Source of the DNA: Nicotiana tabacum | Taxonomy: Eukaryota > Streptophyta > Magnoliopsida > Solanales > Solanaceae | Direction: 5' to 3' | Assembly: GCF_000715075.1 (NCBI RefSeq) | Contig: NC_134094.1 | Span: 84,583,120-84,647,119, forward strand | Length of the DNA stretch: 64,000 nt | Shown here: one piece after another, positions 36,873 to 49,200 of the stretch | Layout: every line of letters starts with the position of its first letter | Numbering within the stretch: the stretch's first letter is position 1 | Notes under the pieces: model-generated | What the model was told of the DNA's origin: nothing | The model's input: only the letters and a program-made list of their open reading frames with translations | Databases searched by the model: none | Program-made: the position numbers and the translations under genes

Positions 36873-37075
36873 TGCTCTAGTGGTAAGCACCCTCCACTTC
36901 CAACCAAGAGGTTGTGAGTTCGAGTCACCCCAAGAACAAGGTGGAGAGTTCTTGGAGGGAGGAAGCTGAGGGTCTATCGGAAACAGGCTCTCTACTCTAG
37001 GGTAGGGGTAAGGTCTGCGTACACATTACCCTCCCCAGACCCCACTAGTGGGATTATACTAGATTGTTGTTGTTG
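36873..37075 (+). mobile_element. TS-family SINE, full length, with 17-bp target duplication
   Basis: The 203-bp element has a tRNA-like head with A-box-like (GCTCTAGTGGTAAGC) and B-box-like (GTGAGTTCGAGTC) promoter motifs. Its body includes AGGGTCTATCGGAAACAG and GGTAAGGTCTGCGTACACA, and it ends in TTG repeats. It is flanked by TAGGTCCGAGAGTGGGT at 36856-36872 and 37076-37092. This structure matches the TS SINE family first described in tobacco, transcribed by RNA polymerase III. Confidence 0.92.
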
Positions 37076-38084
37076 TAGGTCCGAGAGTGGGTGATTTTGA
37101 GAGAGGATTTTCATATCAAATCATTTGGGTAAGTGCTTCTAATCAATTTTCAATTATGTTTTGTGATTATACCTCAGATTTAACATCAAATTCATGAGAA
37201 TCTAAAGAAAAATTTGGGAAATATTGTAAAATCTTTCAAAAATGAAAAATGATGAATTGAAAGACGAATTTGTATCGGAACTTGATAATTTTGGTATGGT
37301 TGAACTCGTATCGGAATGGGTGTTCGGGTTTTTTAAATTTTATGAGGTTCAGAGGTGCGGGCCCAGGGGGTGACTTTTGTTGACTTTTTGCAAATTGTAT
37401 AAAGATCATAGCTTTGTTAATTGAAATTATTTTCTCTTGCATTGTTTGATGTATTTAAATCATCTTTGGCTAGACTGAGCCGAGCGGTGGTGAATTGGTA
37501 AAGGAAAAGCTAAATTGAGTATTGAGTTGCCGAATTGAGGTAAGTGTCTTGTCTAACTTTGCATGGGGGAACCTACCCCTTAGGAATTGAGTCGATTGTG
37601 CTATCTTACTATGTGGAAGCCGTGTACGCAAGGTAACGAGTGAGTACACAGTCTATATGTGGCATTGACTAGTTTAGATTGTCTAGTCTCTTCCCATTCC
37701 TTTGATTAAATTGTCATAACATATGGTATCTCGTTGTTAGGCTACTCTTACATGATCTATATGATGTTGTTAGCACTTATTTACCTCTTGCTCGTTATTT
37801 GTCCCTTATATGCCTTGGTTGAAGTTATTGCCTTCCTTATTGTCTTGTTACCTCTTAATTATTGAGCTCCTCTATGAATCTGTGCATATCTGCTACATGT
37901 CCAAATTGTTATAATTGCATGCTTAATTATCACGTGCCTTACATGTCTTGTCATTTTTGTAAAGGTTGTTGTATTCCTTTGATTTTTACGTGGTTCCTTT
38001 GTTGCCGTGTACTCATACCCTCGGTTGTAGAAAACTCTTGTAAATTGAGTTATTGAATGTTGTTGTTGATTTAAATTATTGTAC

Positions 38085-38420
38085 GGGGGATCGGGTTGCA
38101 CGCCGCAACAGGTGAAATAAGGGAGGATATTTATATTATGACATTATGATTGTACGGTGGGATCTGGTTGCACGCCGCAACAAGCGAAATAAGGGTGAAT
38201 TGTTATGGTGAAACAAGGGTGAATTATGATATTGCTATTATATGGTGGGATCAGGTTGCGCGACGCAACATATTATATTTATTGTTATGATATTGATGTT
38301 GTACGGTGGGATCGGGTTGGACGCCGCAACAGTTGAAATAAGGGTGAATTGATATGGTGGAATAAGGGTGAATTATGATATTGATATTATATGGTGGGAT
38401 CGGGTTGCACGCCGTAACAT
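38085..38420 (+). repeat. Tandem GATCGGGTTGCACGCCGCAA units
   Basis: Four or five imperfect units of roughly 60-120 bases contain GGTGGGATCGGGTTGCACGC and GAAATAAGGGTGAATT. The core is the reverse complement of the core repeated in the chromovirus LTRs at 3300-3700 and 11720-12040. Confidence 0.8.
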
Positions 38421-39883
38421 ATTTGTGTATTTTGTATCCCTTATTTTATTGTATTGGCTTCAGTTCCTTCGTACGATATTCTGAGAATTTGTATTTTCGG
38501 TTTTCACTGTCTTCTGAGGATTGAGTTATTATTATTGACTTACTGTCTTGCCGTCATTTTCTGAACTCTTTTTCCTAGTACTATTATTTTGGTAAATTGA
38601 TTTTCAAGGTGAATTTACTACGTGAATCATTACCGCCTGCCCTGCTGAGTTGTTAGTAATATGGTAATTTAAAATAAAAGAATTAATATCATGCTACCTT
38701 GCGTGACTTATAAGTTAAAACTCGCTATATATTTCGGTATTTACTATTTCTAATAGTTGTTATATTTTATTTCAATTGATTTCTCAACTTAATCTCCTTA
38801 ACATGTCTGAGGTTTTTATCTTACTTCAAAAGGAATTGTTATTATGATTTAATTTAATAAATTCTATATTAAATTCAATAGCTTGCTCGATGTTGTAATT
38901 TTATTTGAAAAATATTATTTTTCTTCACTCAAATAATTTCTAAAATAAAATCATCTTTCTCGCGGATTTCCTACCTGGTCTAGAAACTGAAATTTTACCT
39001 TGTGATGTATAAATAAAATCTCTGGAACATCTTAATTAGCATTTGACACAGATATTATGTACCGAGTAGCACGTGGGTTTTTCCGTGCAAAGTGAGATGG
39101 AAAGATGTGGGCACAAGGTGCCATGTGTGTTAAAGGGTTGGAAGTTGTAATTTATGATATGAGATTACGAGCATTGGAATTGTATATTAGAAACGATTTG
39201 ATTGGTTGAGTTGACATCGTTTTCCCTACATGAGCACATTTATACTTTATTCGTACCCCAATTATATTGTTGTTTAATTACTTGGTTATTTCTCGTTGCC
39301 ATTCGTGTTCCCCTTATCGTTATTATTGATTGTAATTTGATTTCTTTCTGCTATTGGCATTACTCTTATATTCCTTCCTTGTTAACTTTATGTCATATCT
39401 TGCAGAAGTTTATATTTTCCGTAGGTATCTTGACCTGGCCTCGTCACTACTCTACCGAGGTTAGGTTTGATACTTACTAGGTACCACCATGGTGTACTCA
39501 TGCTATGCTTCTGCACATTTTTTTTTGTGCAGAACCAGGTACTTCAGATTGAGTTGGTTTTGAAACTTATGCTTAGTGTGGCTGGAGACTTCAAGGTACA
39601 CATGTTGGGCATTCGCAGGCTCTGAAGTCACCTTTTATTGTATTTATTTCCATTGTTTCCTTTTATTCCGGAATAGTGATGTATTCATTATGTATAATTA
39701 CTCCTGAAAAGGCTTATGACTTGTACTACCGATTTTGGGATTGTAAATTTATATAAAGATTTCTATTTCGAAATTGTTCGATGTTAGTTAAATATTGTTT
39801 TTATTTCAGTCAACGTTAGACTTACCTAGTTTTAGAGGCTAGGTGTCATCACGACTCCTTTAGAGAGATTTTGGGTCGTGACA

Positions 39884-40412
<529 letters not shown>

Positions 40413-41431
40413 AATTTTATATTAAATTTGTATGAAATTTATTTTTAAATTTTATGTTGTTGTACCATACATTTTTCTTTTCTTACTCGATTTGTTAAAG
40501 AAAGAAAAGTAGAGAATGAATTCCAAATCGAATCATATGCATTGATTTTTTTTAACTAAAAAAACTTGAATATTAATGGGAACTGAATTATTTGGGTGGA
40601 GAAATTTCGAGTAAAAGTGCTATAGTCGCACTTCGGAGAAACTAGTTTCATCTGAGATTTGAATTTTGTGCTGAACTTGATGTCAACAAATATGTGAATC
40701 TAGAAATTCATTTCGGCCAATTGAACTTTCTCGAACTGTTTCTTTTTAAGAACCAAAAAGATTTGAGCCAAAATAAAAGATGCCAAGAAGAACAGAAGTT
40801 CTTTTGCGCAAATAATAAGAGGTTACACGTTAATAAATCAATCAATTCTTCGAAAATATATTTGTATTACCTTCATTGGTAATAGCCAAAAATCTCGGGC
40901 ACATGTTATTCTTGCATCTTCCTGAATGGTGAGAAATCAACTGGGTAGCATAGATTTTTGTTGGAAATACTAATATAAAGTTGAATCCGAAATTTGGAGG
41001 CGATTGAATATGATTTACTATGACTTAGGTCAGAAACTTCAAAATTAAGCAAAGAAGATGACTGAGGTCGTTTGATTTGTACTGGGGTTTGAGTCAGAGA
41101 TGTAATTGGTTGTTTTCCAACGACGATGGCGATTAGGAGGGAGGCGACAGAAAACAGGAGAAGAGGAGAGAAGACAGAAAGGAGGCTGGAAGGACGCTTA
41201 TTGAGACAATTAAATATAAACGGTAAGAAAAACTTAGTTATAGCTGATAAATTTGAAACTTTGAAGATATTTAGTAAATAAGTTTAAAATATGGTATAGG
41301 AACAAAATGATTTATAAGCCCTTTCAGTGTGTTTAGATCAAAATTCAACACTTCCGACGGGCTATTGATGGACCAACTGGACGTGGGCTCACTTACATAA
41401 CTTCTTGAGCAGTGAAAGCCCAAGCCTTAAA
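40413..41431 (+). repeat. Copy B of the duplicated segment, upstream of the enoyl-ACP reductase gene
   Basis: It matches 1-1033 over its whole length. Unlike copy A it continues uninterrupted (AAACAGGG...) into the gene leader. It contains no convincing open reading frame. The right-most ~104 bases are identical between copies. Confidence 0.85.
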
Positions 41432-41470
41432 CAGGGTAAAATTGTCATTTAATACATAACATCCCACTTG
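41328..41470 (+). promoter_or_regulatory. Probable proximal promoter of the enoyl-ACP reductase gene
   Basis: The region just before the inferred leader has two TGGGCT-type motifs (one on each strand), resembling plant site II elements of housekeeping genes. It also has an ACGT core (GGACGTGGGC). No clear TATA box is seen; a CT-rich stretch (CACACTCTCTCCATTACTGC, about 41474) may mark the initiator. The first part of the interval is identical in the remote copy A. The assignment is inference from position and motifs. Confidence 0.5.
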
Positions 41471-42473
41471 TTCACACTCTCTCCATTACTGCACTTTCAA
41501 AGCTCCCCAACGGCCATAGCTTCGTTTTCATCGACAGAGCACTATATGTAAATCAATTTATTTTCTCGCTCAAGCATTATTAGTTCCTTCTTCGTGTTGT
41601 CTGAATCTGAGGTAAGTTTTTTTTCTTTGCATAAACATCTATGATTCAAATGCGGTTAGATCCTACATTGATCACATGTTATCTCATCATCTTTCGGTTT
41701 TTTAGTTTTTTTGTTTGAAATTTGGTTTCATCCTCTATTTGATGAATCTATCGAGTTAAATTAGAATTGCATTTGCGTGTATGGATTCTGATAAATCACT
41801 CGCGTGCTACTTGAGCTATGTTTCTTTATTCTTTTTTTAAAAAAGAATTTAAGTTGAGTCTGGTGTATTAAAATTTTCATGAAACTCAACTTTTAACTTC
41901 AGATTAATGGTCCAACCAGTATTTAGACATTTTTATCAGTTTATACCAAGCACACATTTTTAAGCTTATGGTGCTTGATCATTATTATTTTTGAGAGGTT
42001 GTTCATGCTATAGGCTGATCCAAGATTTGAACTTTATGGGTTCGGGATGCCACTTAACTACTAACCATTTGAGTTACTGGGTTCGAAATTTAATATTTGT
42101 ACATGTTCAGTAGATTTTTTAACAGATATATAAGGTCTGCGCTAAGCTGTTGGGTTCGAATGAACCCAGACCTTACCTTATACATCCGCCCTTGCGTCAT
42201 GCTTTCAACTTCATTGTCGAGGCGTATACATTGAATTTAACAACTTGTGTTATATGGAATCAATATTTAAGAAATGCACAAGATACAACTACAAATTTTA
42301 AGTTTGACATTACTTACTTACACATGTAAATTTGACTGATTTATTTTCTCATATTGCCTGGATCATTAATGTATTGTATATATTTTGTTGGGTCAAAAAT
42401 ATTTTGTTGTACTGACCATCTATGATTCCTTCAGATTCCTCTTTTTTTATTCTGGTCCACTGACTTGCTGGAA
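41471..42473 (+). other. 5' leader with a leader intron, enoyl-ACP reductase gene
   Basis: A donor (GAG then GTAAGT) at 41611/41612 and an acceptor (CCTTCAG) at 42434 define an 823-bp intron in the untranslated leader. The coding ATG follows at 42474. The transcription start is not visible and is placed only approximately. An upstream intron of this kind is compatible with high, constitutive expression of a fatty acid synthesis gene. Confidence 0.6.
42000..42200. mobile_element. Degraded MITE-like element in the leader intron
   Basis: The left part has GATCCAAGATTTGAACTTTATGGGTTCGGG and the right part has GGGTTCGAATGAACCC then ATACATCCGCCCTTG. This layout (CAAGGGCGGAT-like end on one side, a decayed counterpart on the other) matches a short hAT-type MITE common in Solanaceae introns. 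Terminal inverted repeats are only partly preserved and no clear 8-bp duplication was found, so the family call is tentative. Confidence 0.4.
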
Positions 42474-45400
42474 ATGGCTGCAAACACAACTCCTGGCTTG
42501 CAAATCCGAGCAACCGAACAATGCATTTCCACATCTCGCAATATTTCAAATTTGAGCAGTATAAGTTTCAGTTTTGAAAGTAAACGAAAATCTTTTACAG
42601 ATTTTAGAGGTTCATCTTACATCTCGCTCAGCAAGCCAATCGATAGCTCCAAACTGGCTCCTATAAAATTTGAAAAGATGGTTACAAAAGCAATGTCTGG
42701 AGCAAGTGAACAAGTGCCAGTTTCAGGATTACCTATCGATTTGAGAGGTTGCTCTAAAGTGTCTGTAAATTCTCCTTTGATTTGAGGTTTTGTGCAGAAG
42801 TATAGAGTTTTTGCTTGCAATTAGTGATTGTTATTTCTTATTATGCAGGTAAGAGGGCATTTATTGCTGGCATAGCAGATGATAATGGGTATGGATGGGC
42901 AATAGCAAAGTCTCTTGCAGCTGCAGGGGCTGAAATTCTTGTTGGTACATGGGTCCCTGTACGTATATCTTTGACATGTTTATAAAGTTACTACCATTAC
43001 TTATAACGTGGCAAAGAGGTAGTCTTTCTAATTACTTTATATTACAGGCACTGAACATTTTCGAAACCAGTCTGCGGCGGGGGAAGTTTGATGATTCACG
43101 AGTGTAAGCATGAAAATATTCTATCTTTCCATGTACTGTCTTCTTTCCCACATTTTTCTGATAGATAATGTAATTTGATGTTTTAGGTTGCCAGATGGAT
43201 CATTGATGGAAATTACAAAGGTTTACCCTCTGGATGCAGTTTTTGACAGTCCAGAAGATGTTCCTGAGGATGTAAGATAAACTATTCTCAGTTCCCTTCT
43301 CAACAACTTATACAAGTCTAATCATACTTGGTGAGATTGGTGCAGGTCAAAACAAACAAACGTTATGCTGGATCCTCAAAATGGACTGTCAAGGTATATC
43401 ATGCTTTACATATTTCTTGCTGTTTCTCATATTTTTCATCTGGATATATGCCTACATGCAATCATCTGTATTTGTTGGTGCTTATATTAAAGGAAACTTT
43501 TATTTGTGAATGTTGAAGGGCATTCAAACATATATATATCGGATGTTGTTTGACTCGTTTTAGTATTCTCCACCATGCCTGTGCACATTGCTTATAGTTG
43601 ACATCCATATATTATGTCAAATCTTCTTCAACCCTGGCTCCCTAAATTTATTTGGCCAGAAAAGTTTCAGTTATAGTTGATGCTGAAATTTGGTTGCGAA
43701 AGACTTCATTATATCTTAAATGTGTCATTGACTGAAATGTTTGTTTGGTTATCAGTAAGGACTTTGTAATATGCTATATGCATCATTGATACTGAAACTT
43801 CTGTTTGGTTATCAATTAATTGAAGTACCATATTCCGCTCCTCTGGCATGTGATATCTCCAGTGTTTTCTCCTCCATCTTTTTAGTTGAATTATCTATCT
43901 TGCTCATAAAGTAGTAAATAAGTATTGTATATTTAGGGAATCCAGAGTTATGTCAACACAGCTGATAAACTTGTTAAATAACCTTTTTATTGCTAATATT
44001 GTAGGAAGTTGCTGAATGTGTTAAACAAGATTTTGGCACTATTGACATCCTTGTACATTCGCTTGCAAATGGTCCAGAGGTACACTATTCCTTTCATTGT
44101 TTAATTTCCCTTTACAATCTATTTGAGGCCTACTATTTTTAAATATTTATTATAGGTTAGCAAACCTCTGTCAGAGACATCAAGAAAAGGATACCTTGCA
44201 GCTGTATCTGCCTCCAGTTATTCCTTTATATCTCTACTGAGGCATTTTCTTCCCATAATAAATCCAGGTAAACTCTTGCTAGCCTTCTGTTATTTTTGGT
44301 TACTTTAGTAAAACAATATTAGTGCAACAAGTGCTGTTCCATCAAACAAATCTTTCTCTGAAACTTTCAGCTATGTCCTTACCTTGTAGGCGGTGCCACA
44401 ATCTCTCTAACGTACATTGCTTCTGAAAGGATTATCCCTGGGTATGACTCTCCTTAATTACGTAGGTTGAGCTTTCTTAATTTCTCAGTTTAGGTTTAAA
44501 TTAATATTCTTCTTGGATTTACAGATATGGAGGCGGTATGAGTTCGGCAAAAGCTGCTTTGGAGAGTGACACAAGAGTAAGTTTGTACCTAGGTTTATTT
44601 TCGATAATCCATCTCTCATTTCCTTTAGCTTCAACTGTGAGCATCGCTTAAGAGTAGTGTATGCTTGCTGAAGGTCCTGGCGTTTGAAGCTGGAAGAAAG
44701 CACAAAGTCAGAGTGAACACGATATCTGCAGGTATGCATCAACACTCAGTTTCTTCATAACTTGCTGATCTTTGAACTCCGGAAATTTGCTGCACAAACC
44801 ACTTCAAAGATATGCTGCATTGCCAAAGCTTGTAGATTATTGTCGTTTCAGGGAGAACATGTTTTCCATGTTACAAACTAAAGCTGTATAGAAATAAATT
44901 TGGTGGATAACTTCTTAAATCATTTATTGCGTGTTCAACACACATCAAACGTTCCTATTTTCGTCTCCTAATCTGCTCAGTGCTCATAAATCTAAAATTC
45001 CATCACCAGAAATTAAATAAGTAGATGCTTTACAGGTCCACTGGGAAGTCGTGCAGCAAAAGCTATTGGATTTATTGACATGATGATAAATTACTCATTG
45101 GAGAATGCTCCTTTGCAAAAGGAGTTATATGCCGGTAAGTCAGTTGCTTAAATATTTATTTGCCACTGAATGCTCAGAAGAATCACCATGTTGCTAGTGG
45201 GGGGTCAAATGTGTGCTCTTCTGAATTGATTTTCAAAATCATACTGGTGAATGTGTCGGGTTGGAGGCTTCGAATAGAATTTAAATCGACTCTCATCTTA
45301 CTATATGCTGCACTTCTATTGCTTCCGAGTGTCTAACCTTAAAGTGGACCTAACAGAGGAGGTCGGTAACACTGCTGCTTTTCTGGCATCTCCTTTGGCT

Positions 45401-45505
45401 TCAGCAATTACTGGTGCCACCGTGTATGTTGACAATGGTCTGAACGCAATGGGAGTTGGAGTTGACAGCCCAGCTTTTTCGGGTCTCGATATCCCAAAGA
45501 GTTAG
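42474..45505 (+). CDS. ENR (MOD1/FabI-type): Plastid enoyl-[acyl-carrier-protein] reductase (NADH), 12 coding exons
   Basis: It catalyses the last reduction of each fatty acid elongation cycle in plastids (trans-2-enoyl-ACP to acyl-ACP with NADH). Exons: 42474-42747, 42849-42958, 43048-43103, 43187-43271, 43346-43393, 44005-44079, 44156-44267, 44390-44441, 44525-44576, 44674-44731, 45036-45134, 45357-45505. All introns are GT-AG and the frame closes at 1170 nt, 389 residues. Residues 1 to about 72 are Ser/Thr/Lys-rich like a plastid transit peptide. The NADH site is [11 protein letters not shown] at about 99-109. The catalytic pair is Tyr272 and Lys280 ([10 protein letters not shown]), with Tyr262 upstream; the eight-residue Tyr-Lys step is usual for plant enzymes. 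The C-terminal [10 protein letters not shown] motif is present. No lesion is seen. The last acceptor (AACAG at 45356) was chosen for frame and protein continuity. Confidence 0.96.
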
Positions 45506-46211
45506 AGCTGGAGGCAATGCTAGTATGGCTTTCGTTATTTCAGAGAAATAAGTTATTCTTTCGATAATCGGAAACAAAAGTCAGCCTCTTGCCTCTTGGT
45601 TTTGTTATCTGTTATAGATTCCGCAGATAGGTCATTTCATTTCGATGAGTGGATAGCAATTGATGTGACATTGCATTTGTAGGAGGCAATCTCAGCATTG
45701 GATATGCATCTAAATTTAACTGCTCGCTAGCGGAAAGACTTGCAATTGGAGTTGACAGTTTTTTCGCTTATTAACTTATGCATTCGATGAGTAAAACTTT
45801 CTTTCTGGTTTTCCGTTGCCCATTATCTTACGGAGTGCAGGATATTTATTTGATTTAATACTGCCATTGCTCAAATCTTAGCGTCTAAATATATACATAA
45901 GTTATCCAGTAGCTTTCACCCTACGCATGAACTACAGATAGGGCAGACTATTTGCCACTAGTATCATACGCTCAACCAGTGCGTAATAAGGACATCTTCA
46001 AGATCGCTTGTTTCCTCTTGTTACCTCAACAAGAAGGAACAAAATAAGATGGGAAAAGAATGTCCGCTTGTTACCTCTATGTCTGAATATATTAACCAAA
46101 GAGCTATTGGCCCAAAAAACATATCAAAGTTAACAATTTCCTAATACTTAACCAATAACCAACCGTGGAACTTCCTGAATCATCTCAAAGTTCCATAAGC
46201 TTCAGCCAGTC
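45506..46211. other. Intergenic region between two convergent genes
   Basis: About 700 bases hold the 3' untranslated regions of the enoyl-ACP reductase gene (left) and of NSE4 (right). AT-rich stretches with AATAA-like motifs occur (for example AGAAATAAGTTATT near 45545), but cleavage sites cannot be placed. No gene or repeat is recognised. Confidence 0.6.
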
Positions 46212-49200
46212 TTATGTGAGCTTTCGCTTTCCTTTCCTAATAGCAGCAGCTCTTGCAGAATTATCACTTTCTGGGGAATCTTCAACTACAGTCTGCTCCT
46301 GCAAAACCAGACCACGATTTCTGGATAACTTCCTTATTGGTGTTGTTGACACAGCTCGTTCATTTTCTACATTGTTTGATGCCGGCTGAGAATTGGCTGG
46401 CGTTTCAGCTTCATTTCTGTGTGGCATTAATTCTTCTCCCTCACCAACAGAAGCCAACATAAGCTGCATAAGAAGAAACTAATTCAGTGACTAGTAATAG
46501 AACTCCTAGGCACATCACATGTAATGGAACTAAAATGAGCATTTAAAAGATTCAAGAATGAGCGCAAAACAGCAGGAAACATGCTGAGTAGCGTAGACAA
46601 GACAGCTGCTAAATGAAAATCAGCAAATCTGTTATGCATCAGAAATGAAAAGAACAGGCTAATGATGTGGTAAAACTGACCATACATTTATTCTGCAGAA
46701 TAATACAAAAATGAAAGTTGATCTCATCCACAAGCTTGTTAAAGCACAAATCCTTGGCCATTATAGCTTATGTGAGAAGCATATTTCTAGTATAAGATAG
46801 AAAGTCATTTCAGTGTGCTAATAGTTCAATATCAACAGAAACAAAAATAAAAACCATCCATAATCCTCTATATATATATATATATACAGAGAGAGAGAGA
46901 AATGATGGAGAGAGAGAGAGAGAGAGAGAAGAATGATGGATTTAAGATAGATACCTTCCAATCCAGGAAGTCGAATCTAAAGACGAAGTGCGTATAAGAA
47001 ACCTCCCCAGAAAGGACTGCATTAGAAGCAGGAGCATTCCTTGGTGCTGCATAATCATTAGTTAGTCTAGTCATGAAATATGCAGGGGCAGAAGAAGAAA
47101 CTGAAACTCCAAACAACTATGGGCATAAGAAACTTACAAACTCTATGACAGCCTTTGTCATCAACAGTTATGTCAGCCCGCCCATCTTTAATTAGAAACG
47201 ATAAGGCAAATAAATTTTCAACTGTTTGTGCAAATGATCTTCTATTCAGGATTATGTTTTCGAGCTTAACACTCTTATGCCTCCTTAAAATTTGGAACAT
47301 CGTAGCCATATTCTTGTCAGTTTCTGTCTTCTCTTCACCAACTGTTTCATTTAGCTGAAAATATATCAAGATATCTTAGGATACAATAAATATTACCAAA
47401 GTAAAGGAAAAATTAAGTAGTGCTTATGCGGTTCAAAGAAACTAAAGAAAAGTGACTACAGTCAGCAACTCGGCATTTCAAACAGAATGAGGAAACTCTA
47501 ATGCAAAGAGAGATCTACAAGATAATATTCAAGTAAAATGCGTAAACTATTATAGAGATAGACTCAATTCTCTTAGAGACTTAAGATTTCTTTAAATGTT
47601 CTTCCAGCAGTAAACAACTGACTAAATCATTTCTAAATATCTTAGCTTAAACTATATTCTTCTGATAAGGTGGGAGCAATTTCTTTATCCAAGTTCTCCA
47701 AATAATAAGCAAGGATGCGTAGAGGCTTGTAAATAGAATGTCATACCTCCTCAGGGCGTTCACTTTCTGTTGGCATGACACGCTTTCTACGAACAACAGG
47801 ATTACGTTGCTTAACTTCAGTATTCATAGGCCCAATCCTGTGAAAAATATAGATTACATCTGGTTCAATACACAAAGTGGTACATAACAAGAAAGAAGAT
47901 GGATGATGGAAAATTTACATAGTGCAGCATCCAGGAGCACCCTTGAAAACATGAGAGACAGCAAGACCAACATCTTTCCAGTGTATATTTCCATCCTCTT
48001 CTGTCCTACTGCTAGATCCACCTTCTTGGCCAAAGTCCCCAAGTAAACAACTAACAAAATCTGAAGGGGTCACTCCTCCATTACTATGTGCCTTTACAGT
48101 CGTCACCAACGAGTTTGTGATGTCCAGCAAGGCCTCAGCATCGGCAACCTGTTCCCTAGGTTTTTGTACTATATATAAAAAATAAAACTTCTAAAGTGAA
48201 TCCAGAAAATTCGAACATGATTGTATAACTGAATCATCGGGGTTGTGAACCTATAAAAGCTAAAAGAATAACATCTACTTTTTCTATGAAATAAGAAGGC
48301 CTACTATTTCATTTCTCGACAATTAATTAAATCCCAAAAGCCTAAGGGAAAACAATTAAATGCAGATTTCTCACCCTCCAACTTTAAAGGAAGTCACCAG
48401 ACAGTCCGTCAGCTTTTTAAAGAAAAGAAAAACATATTTTCAGCTTACGCTCAAATCATATGAGTTTGGATAGACAGAATAATACAATGAACCAATCATA
48501 CTTATGTAAACAAGTAATAAGGCAATCAATCCAACTACTCAAGAAACCACCTATTTTCAAATGGATTCTCTCTTTCACAAATAAACAAGAGATTTAGCAC
48601 CTGCACTCTGCAAAACATTTCAAGTTCTGCAGCAGTACTTCAACGAAAACATAACCAAGCAAAAATGAATTGAACTAAAAAAGTAAGAGTAATTTTGCAC
48701 ATGCAAAGTACAAATTACCCAAGCAGGTAAGCCACATTCAGAAACAAAATAATATTACACATAGTATCAATGCACCAGAAACATAAAACTTGAACCAATA
48801 CCTTGCTGATGTAGCCTTTCAACTTCCTCAATTATCGTCTTAAATTTATCTGAATCAACTTGTGATATATTATCTCTCTCATCTGCAACAAAGGCACAAT
48901 TATTAACGCCTAATCATGCTAAAATGGCATCATGATTACTGTTAGTAATACAAAATATTCACCATAAAATCAAAGTTGGCGTGTTATATCTCAGATGGGG
49001 AACTAATCTTAGAACTCCAAAAAGAAAAAAAAAACATAACATCAGAATTGACTGCTAACAAATAACATCAATCTAATAGAAGGCCAATAAGGTTTAAGTT
49101 CTGAGTGCTGACAGCATATAAGTTTTTTACATCATTAGGTTAAGTTTACATATAACAATAGGTAACTCATCGTAGTGAACACTAATTGGTGACTTGGAAA

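Larger units (their letters stand above)
36788..39883 (+). mobile_element. 5'-truncated LTR of another Ty3/gypsy family
   Basis: It ends TTTTGGGTCGTGACA at 39883 and has the internal landmarks of Solanaceae chromovirus LTRs (GGTAAGTGTCTTGTCTAAC, CCTACCCCTTAGGAATTGAGTC, and a terminal ACTAGGTG-like palindrome with CATCACGAC). The start is missing; it is fused directly to LTR copy c. A TS SINE sits inside it, and tandem units with GATCGGGTTGCACGCCGCAA lie at 38085-38420. No coding region is seen. Confidence 0.8.

Noticed and set aside
45305..45505. Start of the last exon at the upstream in-frame triplet at 45305
   Set aside because: The first part (to 45356) is intron. The AACAG acceptor restores the conserved [15 protein letters not shown] protein and the reading frame.
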